A DNA stretch of 13,197 bases, taken from Porticoccaceae bacterium. Its GTDB lineage: Bacteria > Pseudomonadota > Gammaproteobacteria > Pseudomonadales > Porticoccaceae. The stretch lies in the NCBI GenBank assembly GCA_023228865.1, contig JALOAH010000096.1:1-13197 (forward strand), in the 5' to 3' direction. Position numbers and translations under genes: made by a program. Numbering within the stretch: the first letter of the stretch is position 1; each line of letters begins with the position of its first letter. Below are positions 1 to 8,074 of the stretch, in pieces. A model generated the notes under the pieces. The model was given only the letters and a program-made list of their open reading frames with translations. It made no database searches and had not been told where the DNA came from.

Positions 1-356
1 ACGGCGGCGAGCGCGCCAGCTCTGCCGAAGTAGTAATCGACTACCGCCACGACGACCAACAACAGCGCGTCGCCGGCAGCGGCAGCGGCGCCATCGAAGC
101 CGCCGTAGCAGCGCTGACCGCCGCCACCGGTAGCCAGATCCGGGTCGTCAACTACCACGAACACGCCCTTGGCACCGGCTCAGAGGTGGAAGCCGCCTGC
201 TATATCGAGATGCAGATCGACGACCAGCCAACCATCTTCGGCGTCGGGGTTGACCGCAATATCATTGGTGCTGCAATCAAGGCGCTGTTTAATGGGCTTA
301 ACCGCCATGGGGTTAACGTGGCAATGGCTCCAGTGACAGAGGCGGTGAGTGCCTGA
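1..356 (+). CDS. leuA: 2-isopropylmalate synthase, C-terminal part (5' end outside window)
   Basis: This is the last ~118 codons of LeuA, read from position 3 to the TGA at 354-356. LeuA condenses acetyl-CoA with 2-oxoisovalerate in the first committed step of leucine synthesis. The visible part is the C-terminal regulatory (leucine-binding, LeuA_dimer) domain. The recognisable pieces are VVNYHEHALGTGSEVEAACY and the FGVGVDRNI stretch, followed by a helix KALFNGLNRHG, all typical of the longer form of bacterial LeuA. The catalytic TIM barrel lies upstream of the window. A strong hairpin terminator follows about 90 bases after the stop, so leuA transcription probably ends before the RM operon. 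The gene is housekeeping and marks the left edge of the accessory region. Confidence 0.9.
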   Translation, partial: GGERASSAEVVIDYRHDDQQQRVAGSGSGAIEAAVAALTAATGSQIRVVNYHEHALGTGSEVEAACYIEMQIDDQPTIFGVGVDRNIIGAAIKALFNGLNRHGVNVAMAPVTEAVSA

Positions 357-444
357 GGCAGTGCTTCAGAAGAAGGGGTGGTGAGGTTAGATTTTGATTG
401 AACCGAGCTGTTCCCCGATTGCGTACAACGGATTGGTACTTATT

Positions 445-486
445 GGGCAGGTCACATTTCTGGGATGAAATGTGACCTGCCCTTTT
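445..486 (+). terminator. Perfect 15-bp hairpin terminator downstream of leuA
   Basis: GGGCAGGTCACATTT (445-459) pairs without mismatch with AAATGTGACCTGCCC (468-482) across an 8-nt loop and is followed by TTTT (483-486). A perfect 15-bp stem is very unlikely by chance. The T tract is short, so it may act partly as a roadblock or mRNA-stabilising hairpin. It separates leuA from hsdR. Confidence 0.8.
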
Positions 487-708
487 CCGTGATGGGTGTG
501 AGTGAGCAATGCACGTGATGTGATAGGTAAGGTCATTGCAGCTATTTTGCGTAGAGTAAACCAGCTGGAGTATCCACTCGGCTCTCAATGTGTTTTTCCT
601 TGTTGCAAACTGTAAAATACTTGATCCCGCACAGATAAGAACTGGTGACCCTGCGGCTATAGTGACGAACCATCATGAACTCCCGAACGGAATGGAGAAA
701 GGGCGAGG
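487..708 (+). promoter_or_regulatory. Leader region of the RM operon, promoter not resolved
   Basis: This non-coding stretch lies between the leuA terminator and hsdR and must contain the operon promoter if the terminator works. A -10-like TAAAAT lies at 613-618, but no good -35 is found 16-18 bases before it. A TATAGT at 658-663 also lacks a convincing -35. A ribosome binding site (GAGAAAGGG, about 693-701) precedes the hsdR ATG. No regulator gene, LexA-type box or C-box is evident. Confidence 0.4.
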
Positions 709-3700
709 ATGACCCAAAAAGAAAGCGACATCGAGCAAAAGCTGATCAAAAAGCTCGAAGAGCTAAAGTATAGCTATCGCCCTGACATCCGTGACAAGGT
801 CACGCTAGAGCGGAATTTCCGCGATAAGTTCGAGGCCCTCAATCGTGTCCGCCTGACCGACGCCGAATTTGCCCGCCTCCGCGATGAGATTATCAACGCC
901 GATGTCTTCCAGGCCGCCAAAGCCTTGCGCGAATACGGCTATTTCCAGCGTGAAGACGGTACTCCGCTGCACTACATGCTGGTCAATCTCAAGGATTGGT
1001 GCAAGAACGACTTCGAGGTCGTCAGCCAACTGCGCATCAATACCGACAACAGTCATCACCGCTATGATGTGATTCTGCTCATCAACGGTTTGCCGGTGGT
1101 GCAAATCGAGCTGAAGACGCTGGGCATCAACCCGCGGCGCGCCATGGAGCAGATCGTCGAGTATCGCAATGAGCCCGGAAGCGGCTACACCAACACGCTC
1201 TTGTGTTTCATGCAGCTGTTTATCGTCAGCAATCGCGATCAAACATACTACTTCGCCAACAACCAGAGCCAGCATTTCGCCTTCAATGCCGACGAGCGCT
1301 TTTTGCCTATTTACCAGTGGGCCGATGAAGGCAACCGCAAAATCACCCATCTGGATGACTTTGCCGAGGCCTTCTTGGCCAAATGTACTCTGGGTCGGAT
1401 GATCAGCCGCTACATGGTGCTGGTGGCCAGCGAACAGAAGCTGATGATCATGCGGCCATATCAAATCTATGCGGTCAAGGCGATAGTCGATTGCATCCAC
1501 CAGAACCGGGGCAATGGTTACATCTGGCACACCACTGGCAGCGGCAAGACGCTCACTTCCTTCAAAGCGTCCACCCTGCTCAAGGACAACCCGGATATCG
1601 AAAAATGCCTATTCGTGGTGGACCGCAAGGATCTGGATCGCCAGACCCGCGAGGAATTCAACCGCTTTCAGGAAGGCTGCGTAGAGGAAAACACCAACAC
1701 CGAGACCCTGGTGCGCCGTCTGCTCTCCGAGGACTACGCCGACAAAGTGATCGTCACCACCATCCAGAAGCTCGGCCTGGCGCTGGATGAAACCAGCAAG
1801 AAAGCCCAGCAGCATAAGGAGAAGGGCAGGCAGACCTACAAGGAGCGCCTGGCCCCGCTGCGCGACAAGCGTATCGTTATCATCTTTGACGAGTGCCACC
1901 GCTCCCAGTTTGGCGACAATCACCAAGCCATCAAGAGCTTTTTCCCCAAGGCGCAACTGTTCGGCTTTACCGGTACCCCTATCTTTGATGAGAACGCCAG
2001 CTACAAGCAGATCGACGGCACCGTAGGCAGTTACCGCACCACTAAAGATATTTTCGAAAAGCAGCTCCACGCCTACACCATCACCCATGCCATTGATGAC
2101 CGCAACGTGCTGCGCTTTCATATCGATTATTTCAAACCAGAGGTAGCACAGGCAAAAGATGCTGGTGACTCGGCAAAAAGCCAATCAATGGCCAAGCCCG
2201 ATCAGGCAGTCACCCAGCGGGCAGTGGTGGACGCGATCCTTGCCAAGCATGATGCCGCCACCAACCAGCGCCGCTTCAATGCCCTGCTGGCCACTGCCTC
2301 TATCAACGAGGCTATCGGCTACTACCGGCTGTTCAAGGAAATTCAGGCCGAGCGCCAGGTGGACGACCCGGATTACACGCCGCTCAACATTGCCTGCGTC
2401 TTCTCTCCCCCGGCCAACGGTGACAAGGATGTCAGGCAGCTTCAGGAAGACCTACCCCAGGAGAAGGCCGACAACCAACAGGAGCCGGAGCAGAAAAAGG
2501 CCGCCCTGCAGGAGATCATTGCCGACTACAACGCCCAGTATGGCACCAGCCATACGGTGAGCGAGTTTGACCGCTACTACCAGGATGTGCAGCAGCGCAT
2601 CAAGGACCAGCAATACCCGCACAGTGACCTGCCGCATAAGCACAAGATCGACATCACCATCGTGGTGGATATGCTGCTCACGGGTTTCGATGCCAAATAT
2701 CTCAATACCCTGTACGTGGACAAAAAACTCCAGCACCATGGCCTGATTCAGGCTTTCTCGCGCACCAACCGCGTGCTCAACGACACCAAGCCCTATGGCA
2801 ACATCCTCGACTTTCGCGGCCAGCAGCAGGCCGTGGACGACGCCATTGCGCTCTTCTCCGGCGAGGACATCGACCGCTCCCGCGAGATCTGGTTGGTAGA
2901 CCCCGCACCGACGGTCATTGAAAAATACGAACGGGCCGTGGCTGCCATTGGGCACTTTCTTACCGATAGCGGTGTGGTAGCCGAGCCCAAAGGCGTCTAC
3001 AACCTCAAGGGCGATACCGCGCGCATCGAGTTCATCAATCGCTTCAAGGAAGTGCAGCGTCTCAAGACCCTGCTCGACCAGTACACCGACCTGAACGAGG
3101 AACAAAAAGCCCACATCAACAGCGTGCTACCGGAGGACGATCTACGTTCCTTGCGCGGTGCTTATCTGGAAACCGCCCAACGCCTTAAAGAGCAGCAGGG
3201 CAAAACCGGCGACCAGGCCTCCGAGGCCCAAGAGGCCATCGAACAACTGGACTTCGAATTCGTGCTCTTCTCCTCGGCACTGATCGACTATGACTACATT
3301 ATGGGCCTGGTTGCGCGCTTCACTCAGGAAAAGCCAGGTAAGCAGAGCATGAGCCGCGACCAGCTCATCAGTATGCTCGCTGCTAGCAGCAACCTAATGG
3401 ACGAGCGGGAAGACATCATCGCCTACATCAACACCCTGGAAGCTGGCAAGGGCCTGAGCGAGGCCGACATCCGCGACGGCTACCAAAACTTCAAGGCGCA
3501 AAAAGCCCAGAATGAAATCATCGCCCTGGCCGACCGCCACGGGCTGGGACGCGAAGCCCTGCAAGGCTTTGTGGTCGGTATTTTGGATCGCATGATCTTC
3601 GACGGCGAGCAGTTAAGCGACTTGTTCGAGCCGCTGAATCTGGGCTGGAAGGCGCGCAGCAAGGCGGAGTTGGCCTTGATGGAAGAGCTGGTGCCGTTTC

Positions 3701-3753
3701 TAAAGAAACAGGTCAGCGGGCGTGAAATATCGGGGTTGGCTGCGTATGAGTAA
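709..3753 (+). CDS. hsdR: Type I restriction enzyme, R (endonuclease/translocase) subunit, EcoR124I-like
   Basis: HsdR supplies the ATP-driven DNA translocase and nuclease of the type I complex (R2M2S). It is 1014 aa, against about 1038 for EcoR124I. The N-terminal PD-(D/E)xK nuclease is intact: D120 in HHRYDV, then E134 and K136 in QIELK, the same D-x13-E-x-K spacing as EcoR124I. The superfamily 2 helicase motifs follow in order: TTGSGKT (Walker A, 275-281), TTIQKL, DECH (394-397), TGTP (421-424), MLLTGFDA (655-662) and QAFSRTNR (681-688). A helical C-terminal domain for HsdM contact completes it. The ATG at 709 has a well-placed GAGAAAGGG upstream. No frameshift or missing key residue is visible. 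It is the first gene of the operon, 18 nt ahead of dinD. By homology, restriction alleviation would involve ClpXP, but nothing in the sequence shows this. Confidence 0.97.
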   Translation: MTQKESDIEQKLIKKLEELKYSYRPDIRDKVTLERNFRDKFEALNRVRLTDAEFARLRDEIINADVFQAAKALREYGYFQREDGTPLHYMLVNLKDWCKNDFEVVSQLRINTDNSHHRYDVILLINGLPVVQIELKTLGINPRRAMEQIVEYRNEPGSGYTNTLLCFMQLFIVSNRDQTYYFANNQSQHFAFNADERFLPIYQWADEGNRKITHLDDFAEAFLAKCTLGRMISRYMVLVASEQKLMIMRPYQIYAVKAIVDCIHQNRGNGYIWHTTGSGKTLTSFKASTLLKDNPDIEKCLFVVDRKDLDRQTREEFNRFQEGCVEENTNTETLVRRLLSEDYADKVIVTTIQKLGLALDETSKKAQQHKEKGRQTYKERLAPLRDKRIVIIFDECHRSQFGDNHQAIKSFFPKAQLFGFTGTPIFDENASYKQIDGTVGSYRTTKDIFEKQLHAYTITHAIDDRNVLRFHIDYFKPEVAQAKDAGDSAKSQSMAKPDQAVTQRAVVDAILAKHDAATNQRRFNALLATASINEAIGYYRLFKEIQAERQVDDPDYTPLNIACVFSPPANGDKDVRQLQEDLPQEKADNQQEPEQKKAALQEIIADYNAQYGTSHTVSEFDRYYQDVQQRIKDQQYPHSDLPHKHKIDITIVVDMLLTGFDAKYLNTLYVDKKLQHHGLIQAFSRTNRVLNDTKPYGNILDFRGQQQAVDDAIALFSGEDIDRSREIWLVDPAPTVIEKYERAVAAIGHFLTDSGVVAEPKGVYNLKGDTARIEFINRFKEVQRLKTLLDQYTDLNEEQKAHINSVLPEDDLRSLRGAYLETAQRLKEQQGKTGDQASEAQEAIEQLDFEFVLFSSALIDYDYIMGLVARFTQEKPGKQSMSRDQLISMLAASSNLMDEREDIIAYINTLEAGKGLSEADIRDGYQNFKAQKAQNEIIALADRHGLGREALQGFVVGILDRMIFDGEQLSDLFEPLNLGWKARSKAELALMEELVPFLKKQVSGREISGLAAYE

Positions 3754-3771
3754 CACACGGAAGCCTAAAAA

Positions 3772-4614
3772 ATGAAGAATGATCTGATCCACAGCATGAC
3801 AGAAAGCTTTGAAGGCCACGCCCAGCAGACCGAGAATGGCGTGGAATACTGGCTGGCGCGGGATTTACAGCACCTGCTGGGCTATGGCAAATGGGACAAC
3901 TTTCAAAGTGTAATATCCAAAGCCAAAACCGCCTGCGAACTCTCTGGCCATGGGGTTTCCGATCATTTTGCCGACGTCGGGAAAATGATCGAACTCGGCA
4001 AAGGCGGGCAGCGTGAGGTCGATGATGTCATGCTGACCCGCTACGCCTGCTATCTCATCGCTCAAAATGGTGACTCCAGAAAGCAGGAAATCGCCTTTGC
4101 TCAAACTTACTTTGCCATGCAGACTCGCAAGGCGGAACTCATCGAACAGCGCCTGCTGGAGGCAGAGCGGGTCTCGGCCCGAAGGAAACTGTCGGCTACC
4201 GAAAAAGAACTGTCAGATGTTATCTATGAACAAACCGGTGGCAATCAGAACTTTGCCCTAATCCGCAGCAAGGGCGATACCGCCCTGTTCGGCAAAAACA
4301 CCAAAGCCATGAAAGCCCAATGGCGCGTGCCGAGCAATCGCCCGTTGGCGGATTTTGCCCCTACCATCATCCTCAAAGCCAAAGATTTCGCCACCGAAAT
4401 CACCATCCACAACGCTCGCGAACAAACCATGAAGCGCGAGCCGCAGATCTCACAAGAGCACGTCACCAATAACGAAGCCGTGCGCCAAACCCTGCTGAAT
4501 CGGGGCATTCGCCCGGAAAGTCTGCCACCTGCCGAGGATGTAAAAAAGGTTGAACGACGCCTGAACTCGGCGAACAAAAAAGCGCTGAAAAATCCTGACG
4601 GGCTGGAAGAGTGA
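3772..4614 (+). CDS. dinD: DinD-family (DNA-damage-inducible protein D) accessory protein
   Basis: The product is 280 aa; E. coli DinD is 274 aa. Family hallmarks are the ARDLQHLLGY segment (29-38), KACE-like and SGH motifs, RYACYLIAQNGD (90-101) and AQTYFAMQTRKAEL. The N-terminal half resembles the BRO-N fold found in phage regulatory proteins. E. coli DinD is LexA-controlled and reported to inhibit RecA filaments after synapsis. That activity is inferred here only by homology. The gene lies 18 nt after hsdR with only a weak ribosome binding site, and no LexA box fits in that gap, so SOS control of this copy is unlikely unless it acts at the operon promoter. Its stop overlaps the hsdS start (TGATG). 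DinD genes are frequent companions of type I RM loci, for unclear reasons. Confidence 0.88.
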   Translation: MKNDLIHSMTESFEGHAQQTENGVEYWLARDLQHLLGYGKWDNFQSVISKAKTACELSGHGVSDHFADVGKMIELGKGGQREVDDVMLTRYACYLIAQNGDSRKQEIAFAQTYFAMQTRKAELIEQRLLEAERVSARRKLSATEKELSDVIYEQTGGNQNFALIRSKGDTALFGKNTKAMKAQWRVPSNRPLADFAPTIILKAKDFATEITIHNAREQTMKREPQISQEHVTNNEAVRQTLLNRGIRPESLPPAEDVKKVERRLNSANKKALKNPDGLEE

Positions 4615-5840
4615 TGAACCACGAAAGACGCGAAAAGCACGAAATTAGGGGAAAGGGGTTGGTGCCCCGGTTGCGCTTTCCTGAGTTTCGGGATGCGGGG
4701 GGGTGGGCAATAAAGCCGCTCCGGAAAATTCTGAGTATCGGCAATGGCAAGGATCACAAGCACCTTCCCGATGGCGATGTACCTGTATATGGTTCTGGCG
4801 GCTACATGCGCTCAGTTAATGACTATCTCTACGATGGCGAAAGCGTTTGTATTGGCAGGAAGGGAACGATTGACAAACCAGCATTCTTAAATGGCAAATT
4901 CTGGGCTGTTGATACGCTCTTTTATACGCACTCCTTCAGAAATACTATTCCACGGTTTGTCTTTGCGTTATTTCAGAATATTGAATGGTTAAAGCATAAT
5001 GAAGCTGGCGGCGTACCGAGCCTGTCAAAGACTAATATCGCCAAAATAGAAGTAGCAATACCGGAAACAAAAGAACAACAAAAAATCGCCGATTGCCTCT
5101 CGTCCCTAGATGCGCTGATCGCCGCCCAGGCGGATAAGATCGACGCCCTCAAGACCCATAAGAAAGGGTTAATGCAGCAACTCTTCCCCCGCGAAGGCGA
5201 AACCATCCCCCGCCTGCGCTTCCCCGAGTTCCGGGATGCGGGGGGGTGGGAAGAGAGAAGGCTTGGTGAAAAAGATGTAGCAAGCTTTGTAAAAAAAAGG
5301 ATTTCATTGAATGAGCTCGATATCGAGAGCTATGTTAGCACCGAGAATCTGCTTCCTGACTTCGAAGGGAAAAAGCGCGCGTCGAAGCTGCCTCCCTCCG
5401 GGTCATTCACCAGCTTTAACCCGGCAGACATACTTGTTGCTAACATTCGCCCATATTTGAAAAAGGTATGGGTGGCGGATAGTTATGGGGCCGCATCTAA
5501 TGATGTAGTTGTTATTCGCCCAATGGATAATATCCGTGGATCATTTTTGTCAGCTCTGCTTAAAAATGATGCGTTTATTCACTATGTAATGGAAGGGGCA
5601 AAGGGCGTAAAAATGCCAAGAGGTGATGTTTCCTTGATAAAGGAATACCCACTTGCAGTGCCTGGCCCCGACGAACAACAAAAAATCGCCGATTGTCTTT
5701 CATCCCTCGACACCCTGATAGCCGCGCAGTCAGAAAAACTCGACGCCCTCAAAACCCACAAAAAAGGCCTGATGCAACAACTATTTCCAATGCAAAAACA
5801 AGCTGATTGCTCAAGGATAATCATTCATGCAAATCATTGA
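4614..5840 (+). CDS. hsdS: Type I RM specificity (S) subunit
   Basis: HsdS carries two target recognition domains (TRDs) that read the two halves of a bipartite DNA site, and it anchors HsdM and HsdR. I chose the ATG at 4614 (408 aa), which shares one base with the dinD stop; an upstream GTG at 4611 would add one residue. Each half has the same plan: PRLRFPEFRDAGGW, then a variable AT-rich TRD (about residues 33-150 and 215-350), then the helix beginning EQQKIADCLSSLD and ending KGLMQQLFP. The two halves are therefore an internal duplication, repeated at DNA level (listed separately). The first ~15 residues (NHERREKHEIRGK) are low-complexity and unlike an S subunit. The gene overlaps ndpA by 14 nt. 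The recognition sequence cannot be read from the protein. Confidence 0.95.
   Translation: MNHERREKHEIRGKGLVPRLRFPEFRDAGGWAIKPLRKILSIGNGKDHKHLPDGDVPVYGSGGYMRSVNDYLYDGESVCIGRKGTIDKPAFLNGKFWAVDTLFYTHSFRNTIPRFVFALFQNIEWLKHNEAGGVPSLSKTNIAKIEVAIPETKEQQKIADCLSSLDALIAAQADKIDALKTHKKGLMQQLFPREGETIPRLRFPEFRDAGGWEERRLGEKDVASFVKKRISLNELDIESYVSTENLLPDFEGKKRASKLPPSGSFTSFNPADILVANIRPYLKKVWVADSYGAASNDVVVIRPMDNIRGSFLSALLKNDAFIHYVMEGAKGVKMPRGDVSLIKEYPLAVPGPDEQQKIADCLSSLDTLIAAQSEKLDALKTHKKGLMQQLFPMQKQADCSRIIIHANH
4665..4707 (+). repeat. hsdS direct repeat A, copy 1
   Basis: A 43-bp stretch encodes PRLRFPEFRDAGGW ahead of TRD1. It matches 5208-5250 with only a handful of substitutions, mostly at third codon positions; the last ~18 bases are identical. 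Confidence 0.85.
5073..5188 (+). repeat. hsdS direct repeat B, copy 1
   Basis: About 116 bp encode the conserved helix after TRD1, from EQQKIADCLSSLDALIAAQ to KGLMQQLFP. It matches 5673-5788 at an offset of exactly 600 bp (200 codons), with over 20 identical bases at its start. Confidence 0.88.
5208..5250 (+). repeat. hsdS direct repeat A, copy 2
   Basis: Second copy of the 43-bp repeat, ahead of TRD2 and in the same reading frame as copy 1. The 543-bp offset equals 181 codons. Confidence 0.85.
5673..5788 (+). repeat. hsdS direct repeat B, copy 2
   Basis: Second copy of the conserved-helix repeat, after TRD2. It differs from copy 1 mainly at synonymous positions. Confidence 0.88.
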
Positions 5841-6879
5841 AGCTACGATTCATCACCTGCAGAAATCTGCTCATACCCATGGCGAAGGTTCCGTTACCAC
5901 TAAGCTGCGTGAAAGTAACTTGTCGGTTGATGAAACACTAGAAGGTATTAGCCGCGACTTGCTCGCTCTATATAATCGCTCGACCGACAGTTCTGGCACT
6001 TTTGGCAGAAATCCTAATACATATATTTTTCCGGTTCGCTTTGGTGAATACTTACAGGGAGCAATAGATTTTTCTGGCTTGAGCGAGGCAGCAGTGGATC
6101 TGATCGCAAACCAGATGGCTGGCTCTCGACTGGCTAACGGCGGATACGCACTATTTTTGCGTTACCAAGAGCCGCCGAATGAATTTCTCCTGATTGCGAT
6201 GCTCAAACTAAAGCCGGGAGCAGGTATTGATGAAGATAGTTTGGGCTTGTTGCCAACACTGCATATAGACTTGGATCTATTAAATGAAGCGGCTCGTATC
6301 AATATTACTCGCTTCGAAGCAGATGAAGAGCCGTACCTTACTTTCATCAAGGGTTCCCGCAGGTCTTCGGATGTGACCGAGTACTTTCGTGATGCGCTGG
6401 GCTGTCAGAGTTACACCAATTCAGCCGAGCAGACAAAGCAGCTCATTCGAGCTGCCGATGATTTCGTTGGCCAGCGTGAAGACCTGGGGACCGAAGAAGA
6501 AAAACGGCATGAACGACTGGAAACTCGCCGCAGATTATTTGAGTGCCTGCAACAAAACCGTGAAGAAATTGCTTTGGACACGGCTGCAGCGGCCATTTAT
6601 CCTCCTGAGCCCAACGACTTTGTTACATTTAGCCAGACTTTATCCGAAGGTGAGCGTAAATATGTCTTTGATGGAAGGTTTAAGCCGGATAGAAGGACGG
6701 TATTAAGACTCAAAAGGATCAGTGGCAGTATGGGCACAGTTCGTATCAGTTTTGATGTCGAGGATTTACGGTCAGGAACAGTTGGATATAACCCACAGCT
6801 TGATGCGATCATCATCAAGCATCCATCTGACAAGCTCAAACAAGAAATCATTGAAAACGACGATGCAATTGCCAACTGA
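5827..6879 (+). CDS. ndpA: NdpA/YejK-like 37-kDa nucleoid-associated protein
   Basis: The 350-aa product resembles the 37-kDa nucleoid-associated family (E. coli YejK, 335 aa). Shared landmarks are the ANGGYALFLRYQ strand near residue 100, the I(D)LDLLNEAARI segment, the YLTFIKGSR motif followed by a DALG helix, and the C-terminal block with KFKPDRRTVLRL-like and DAIIIKHPS sequences. YejK binds the nucleoid and is reported to interact with type II topoisomerases. What this copy binds is unknown. The ATG lies inside the hsdS 3' end (14-nt overlap), with AAGGA at 5813-5817. Base composition is distinctly AT-rich compared with hsdR and hsdM. A chromosomal housekeeping YejK is normally a lone gene, so the operon setting suggests an accessory, possibly defence, role together with the membrane protein that overlaps its 3' end by 17 nt. 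Confidence 0.85.
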   Translation: MQIIEATIHHLQKSAHTHGEGSVTTKLRESNLSVDETLEGISRDLLALYNRSTDSSGTFGRNPNTYIFPVRFGEYLQGAIDFSGLSEAAVDLIANQMAGSRLANGGYALFLRYQEPPNEFLLIAMLKLKPGAGIDEDSLGLLPTLHIDLDLLNEAARINITRFEADEEPYLTFIKGSRRSSDVTEYFRDALGCQSYTNSAEQTKQLIRAADDFVGQREDLGTEEEKRHERLETRRRLFECLQQNREEIALDTAAAAIYPPEPNDFVTFSQTLSEGERKYVFDGRFKPDRRTVLRLKRISGSMGTVRISFDVEDLRSGTVGYNPQLDAIIIKHPSDKLKQEIIENDDAIAN

Positions 6880-8074
6880 TCCACACGACTTTGCGCTCTG
6901 GCTATTCGATAACCTGGAGGAATTGTCGCCTGTGGGTGACACGGCTTTATGGGAAGGCAAGCTACCCGCCGATATCGATTTTGCTACGGTTGAATCGCAC
7001 TTGGAGAATCTGGACACATCTCTGGCTGGGGCATGCCGCACAGATACTCGTGTTCTCGAGTTCTATCCATCTCATGTTCATGTATATGAGAATATTGAGC
7101 AACTTCTTGGTAATGCCTCGAATCGGAAAAATGTACCGTTGCAGTTTACCTTGCGGGATATAAACTTCGCTTATCCCTCCACGAATGATTCATCAGAGAT
7201 GCCAGAGCAGGTATCGCAATACATGGATTCTGTTCGTCTTTTCTCGGTTCTGAGCAAGTTGTCTGATGTTCAAAATGGTGGACTCCTTTTCGTACAGAGT
7301 CACGATGCCCAGCTTACAATCATTCCTGAGTTGTCCTCGGAAGACCTCCGTTCATTAACTTCATTTCCTAGTTTTGCAGCAGAGTTTTCCAATGAGGAGT
7401 CTCACGCCGAACAAAAGCGCTCTATTGTTCGATCTGTCTTGATTGAGCAATTCAGGCCATGCAGGAGCGTGCCACTCTCCGATGTGATAGATAAATTTGA
7501 TGAAATAGCCAGAGATGCCAGGCATTCACTTGCTATGTATATGGCGGAGTTCTCAGTTGCCAAAGTTAAGAGCGAAGTGGAGCGCCAGAATCTGGACGAT
7601 ACCTTGAGTCTGAGCAAGACGCTCTCTGAAATTCAGAATCAATTGCTGGCGTTGCCTGCTGCCATTTTGTTAGCTGGTGCGACGATCAAAATTGGAGAGA
7701 CACTACGGAACTATGCAGTGCTAGCTGGCATTGTGATTTTCACCATTTTTATTCTGATATTGGTATCTAATCAACGGCATTCCATCGACGCTATAAGCGC
7801 GCAAATTACACGCCGAAAAGAAAAGATTAAGAATATGCCCAGTGATAGTAGCGCCGAGGTATTGCCACTGTTTGAGCCACTTGAATCACGTGTCGCAAAA
7901 CAAAAGCGTACTCTGTGCTTGATTAAATATGTCATCTTGGCTGTAGTTGCACTTGCTGCTCTGGCAGTGATTGGCGTTAGTCACGAGGGAGTGGTGGCGA
8001 GTATTCTTGAGTGGGCTAGAGCTTGTATCGAGATTGAAGGCGATATAAATAAATCTGTGAATGTTGAGCCATGA
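6863..8074 (+). CDS. Unrecognised membrane protein with large cytoplasmic N-terminal domain
   Basis: I do not recognise this 403-aa protein. I chose the ATG at 6863, 17 nt inside ndpA; an in-frame ATG at 6722 would require a long out-of-frame overlap. No strong ribosome binding site is seen, which fits coupling to ndpA. Residues 1-225 are soluble and predicted mixed alpha/beta. Residues 225-260 are strongly helical. Hydrophobic segments lie at about 261-275, 284-301 and 356-372. The loop 302-355 is rich in Arg and Lys (for example RRKEKIK and KQKR) and the last ~30 residues are acidic. By the positive-inside rule, the N-terminus and the 302-355 loop are cytoplasmic and the tail periplasmic. 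Composition is AT-rich like ndpA. A membrane effector or anchor for NdpA is an inference from the gene pairing only. Confidence 0.8.
   Translation: MQLPTDPHDFALWLFDNLEELSPVGDTALWEGKLPADIDFATVESHLENLDTSLAGACRTDTRVLEFYPSHVHVYENIEQLLGNASNRKNVPLQFTLRDINFAYPSTNDSSEMPEQVSQYMDSVRLFSVLSKLSDVQNGGLLFVQSHDAQLTIIPELSSEDLRSLTSFPSFAAEFSNEESHAEQKRSIVRSVLIEQFRPCRSVPLSDVIDKFDEIARDARHSLAMYMAEFSVAKVKSEVERQNLDDTLSLSKTLSEIQNQLLALPAAILLAGATIKIGETLRNYAVLAGIVIFTIFILILVSNQRHSIDAISAQITRRKEKIKNMPSDSSAEVLPLFEPLESRVAKQKRTLCLIKYVILAVVALAALAVIGVSHEGVVASILEWARACIEIEGDINKSVNVEP

Noticed and set aside
805..1530. Long open frame on the minus strand within hsdR
   Set aside because: It mirrors hsdR codons, has a composition biased to hydrophobic and His/Asp residues typical of antisense shadows, and has no family motif or start signal.
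3754..3771. LexA box controlling dinD
   Set aside because: The 18-nt gap contains no CTGT-N8-ACAG pattern, and none is found in the leader before hsdR.
6722..6862. Longer N-terminus for the membrane protein starting at 6722
   Set aside because: It would overlap ndpA out of frame by about 157 bases, and the extra residues look like a shadow of ndpA. The ATG at 6863 gives a normal short overlap.
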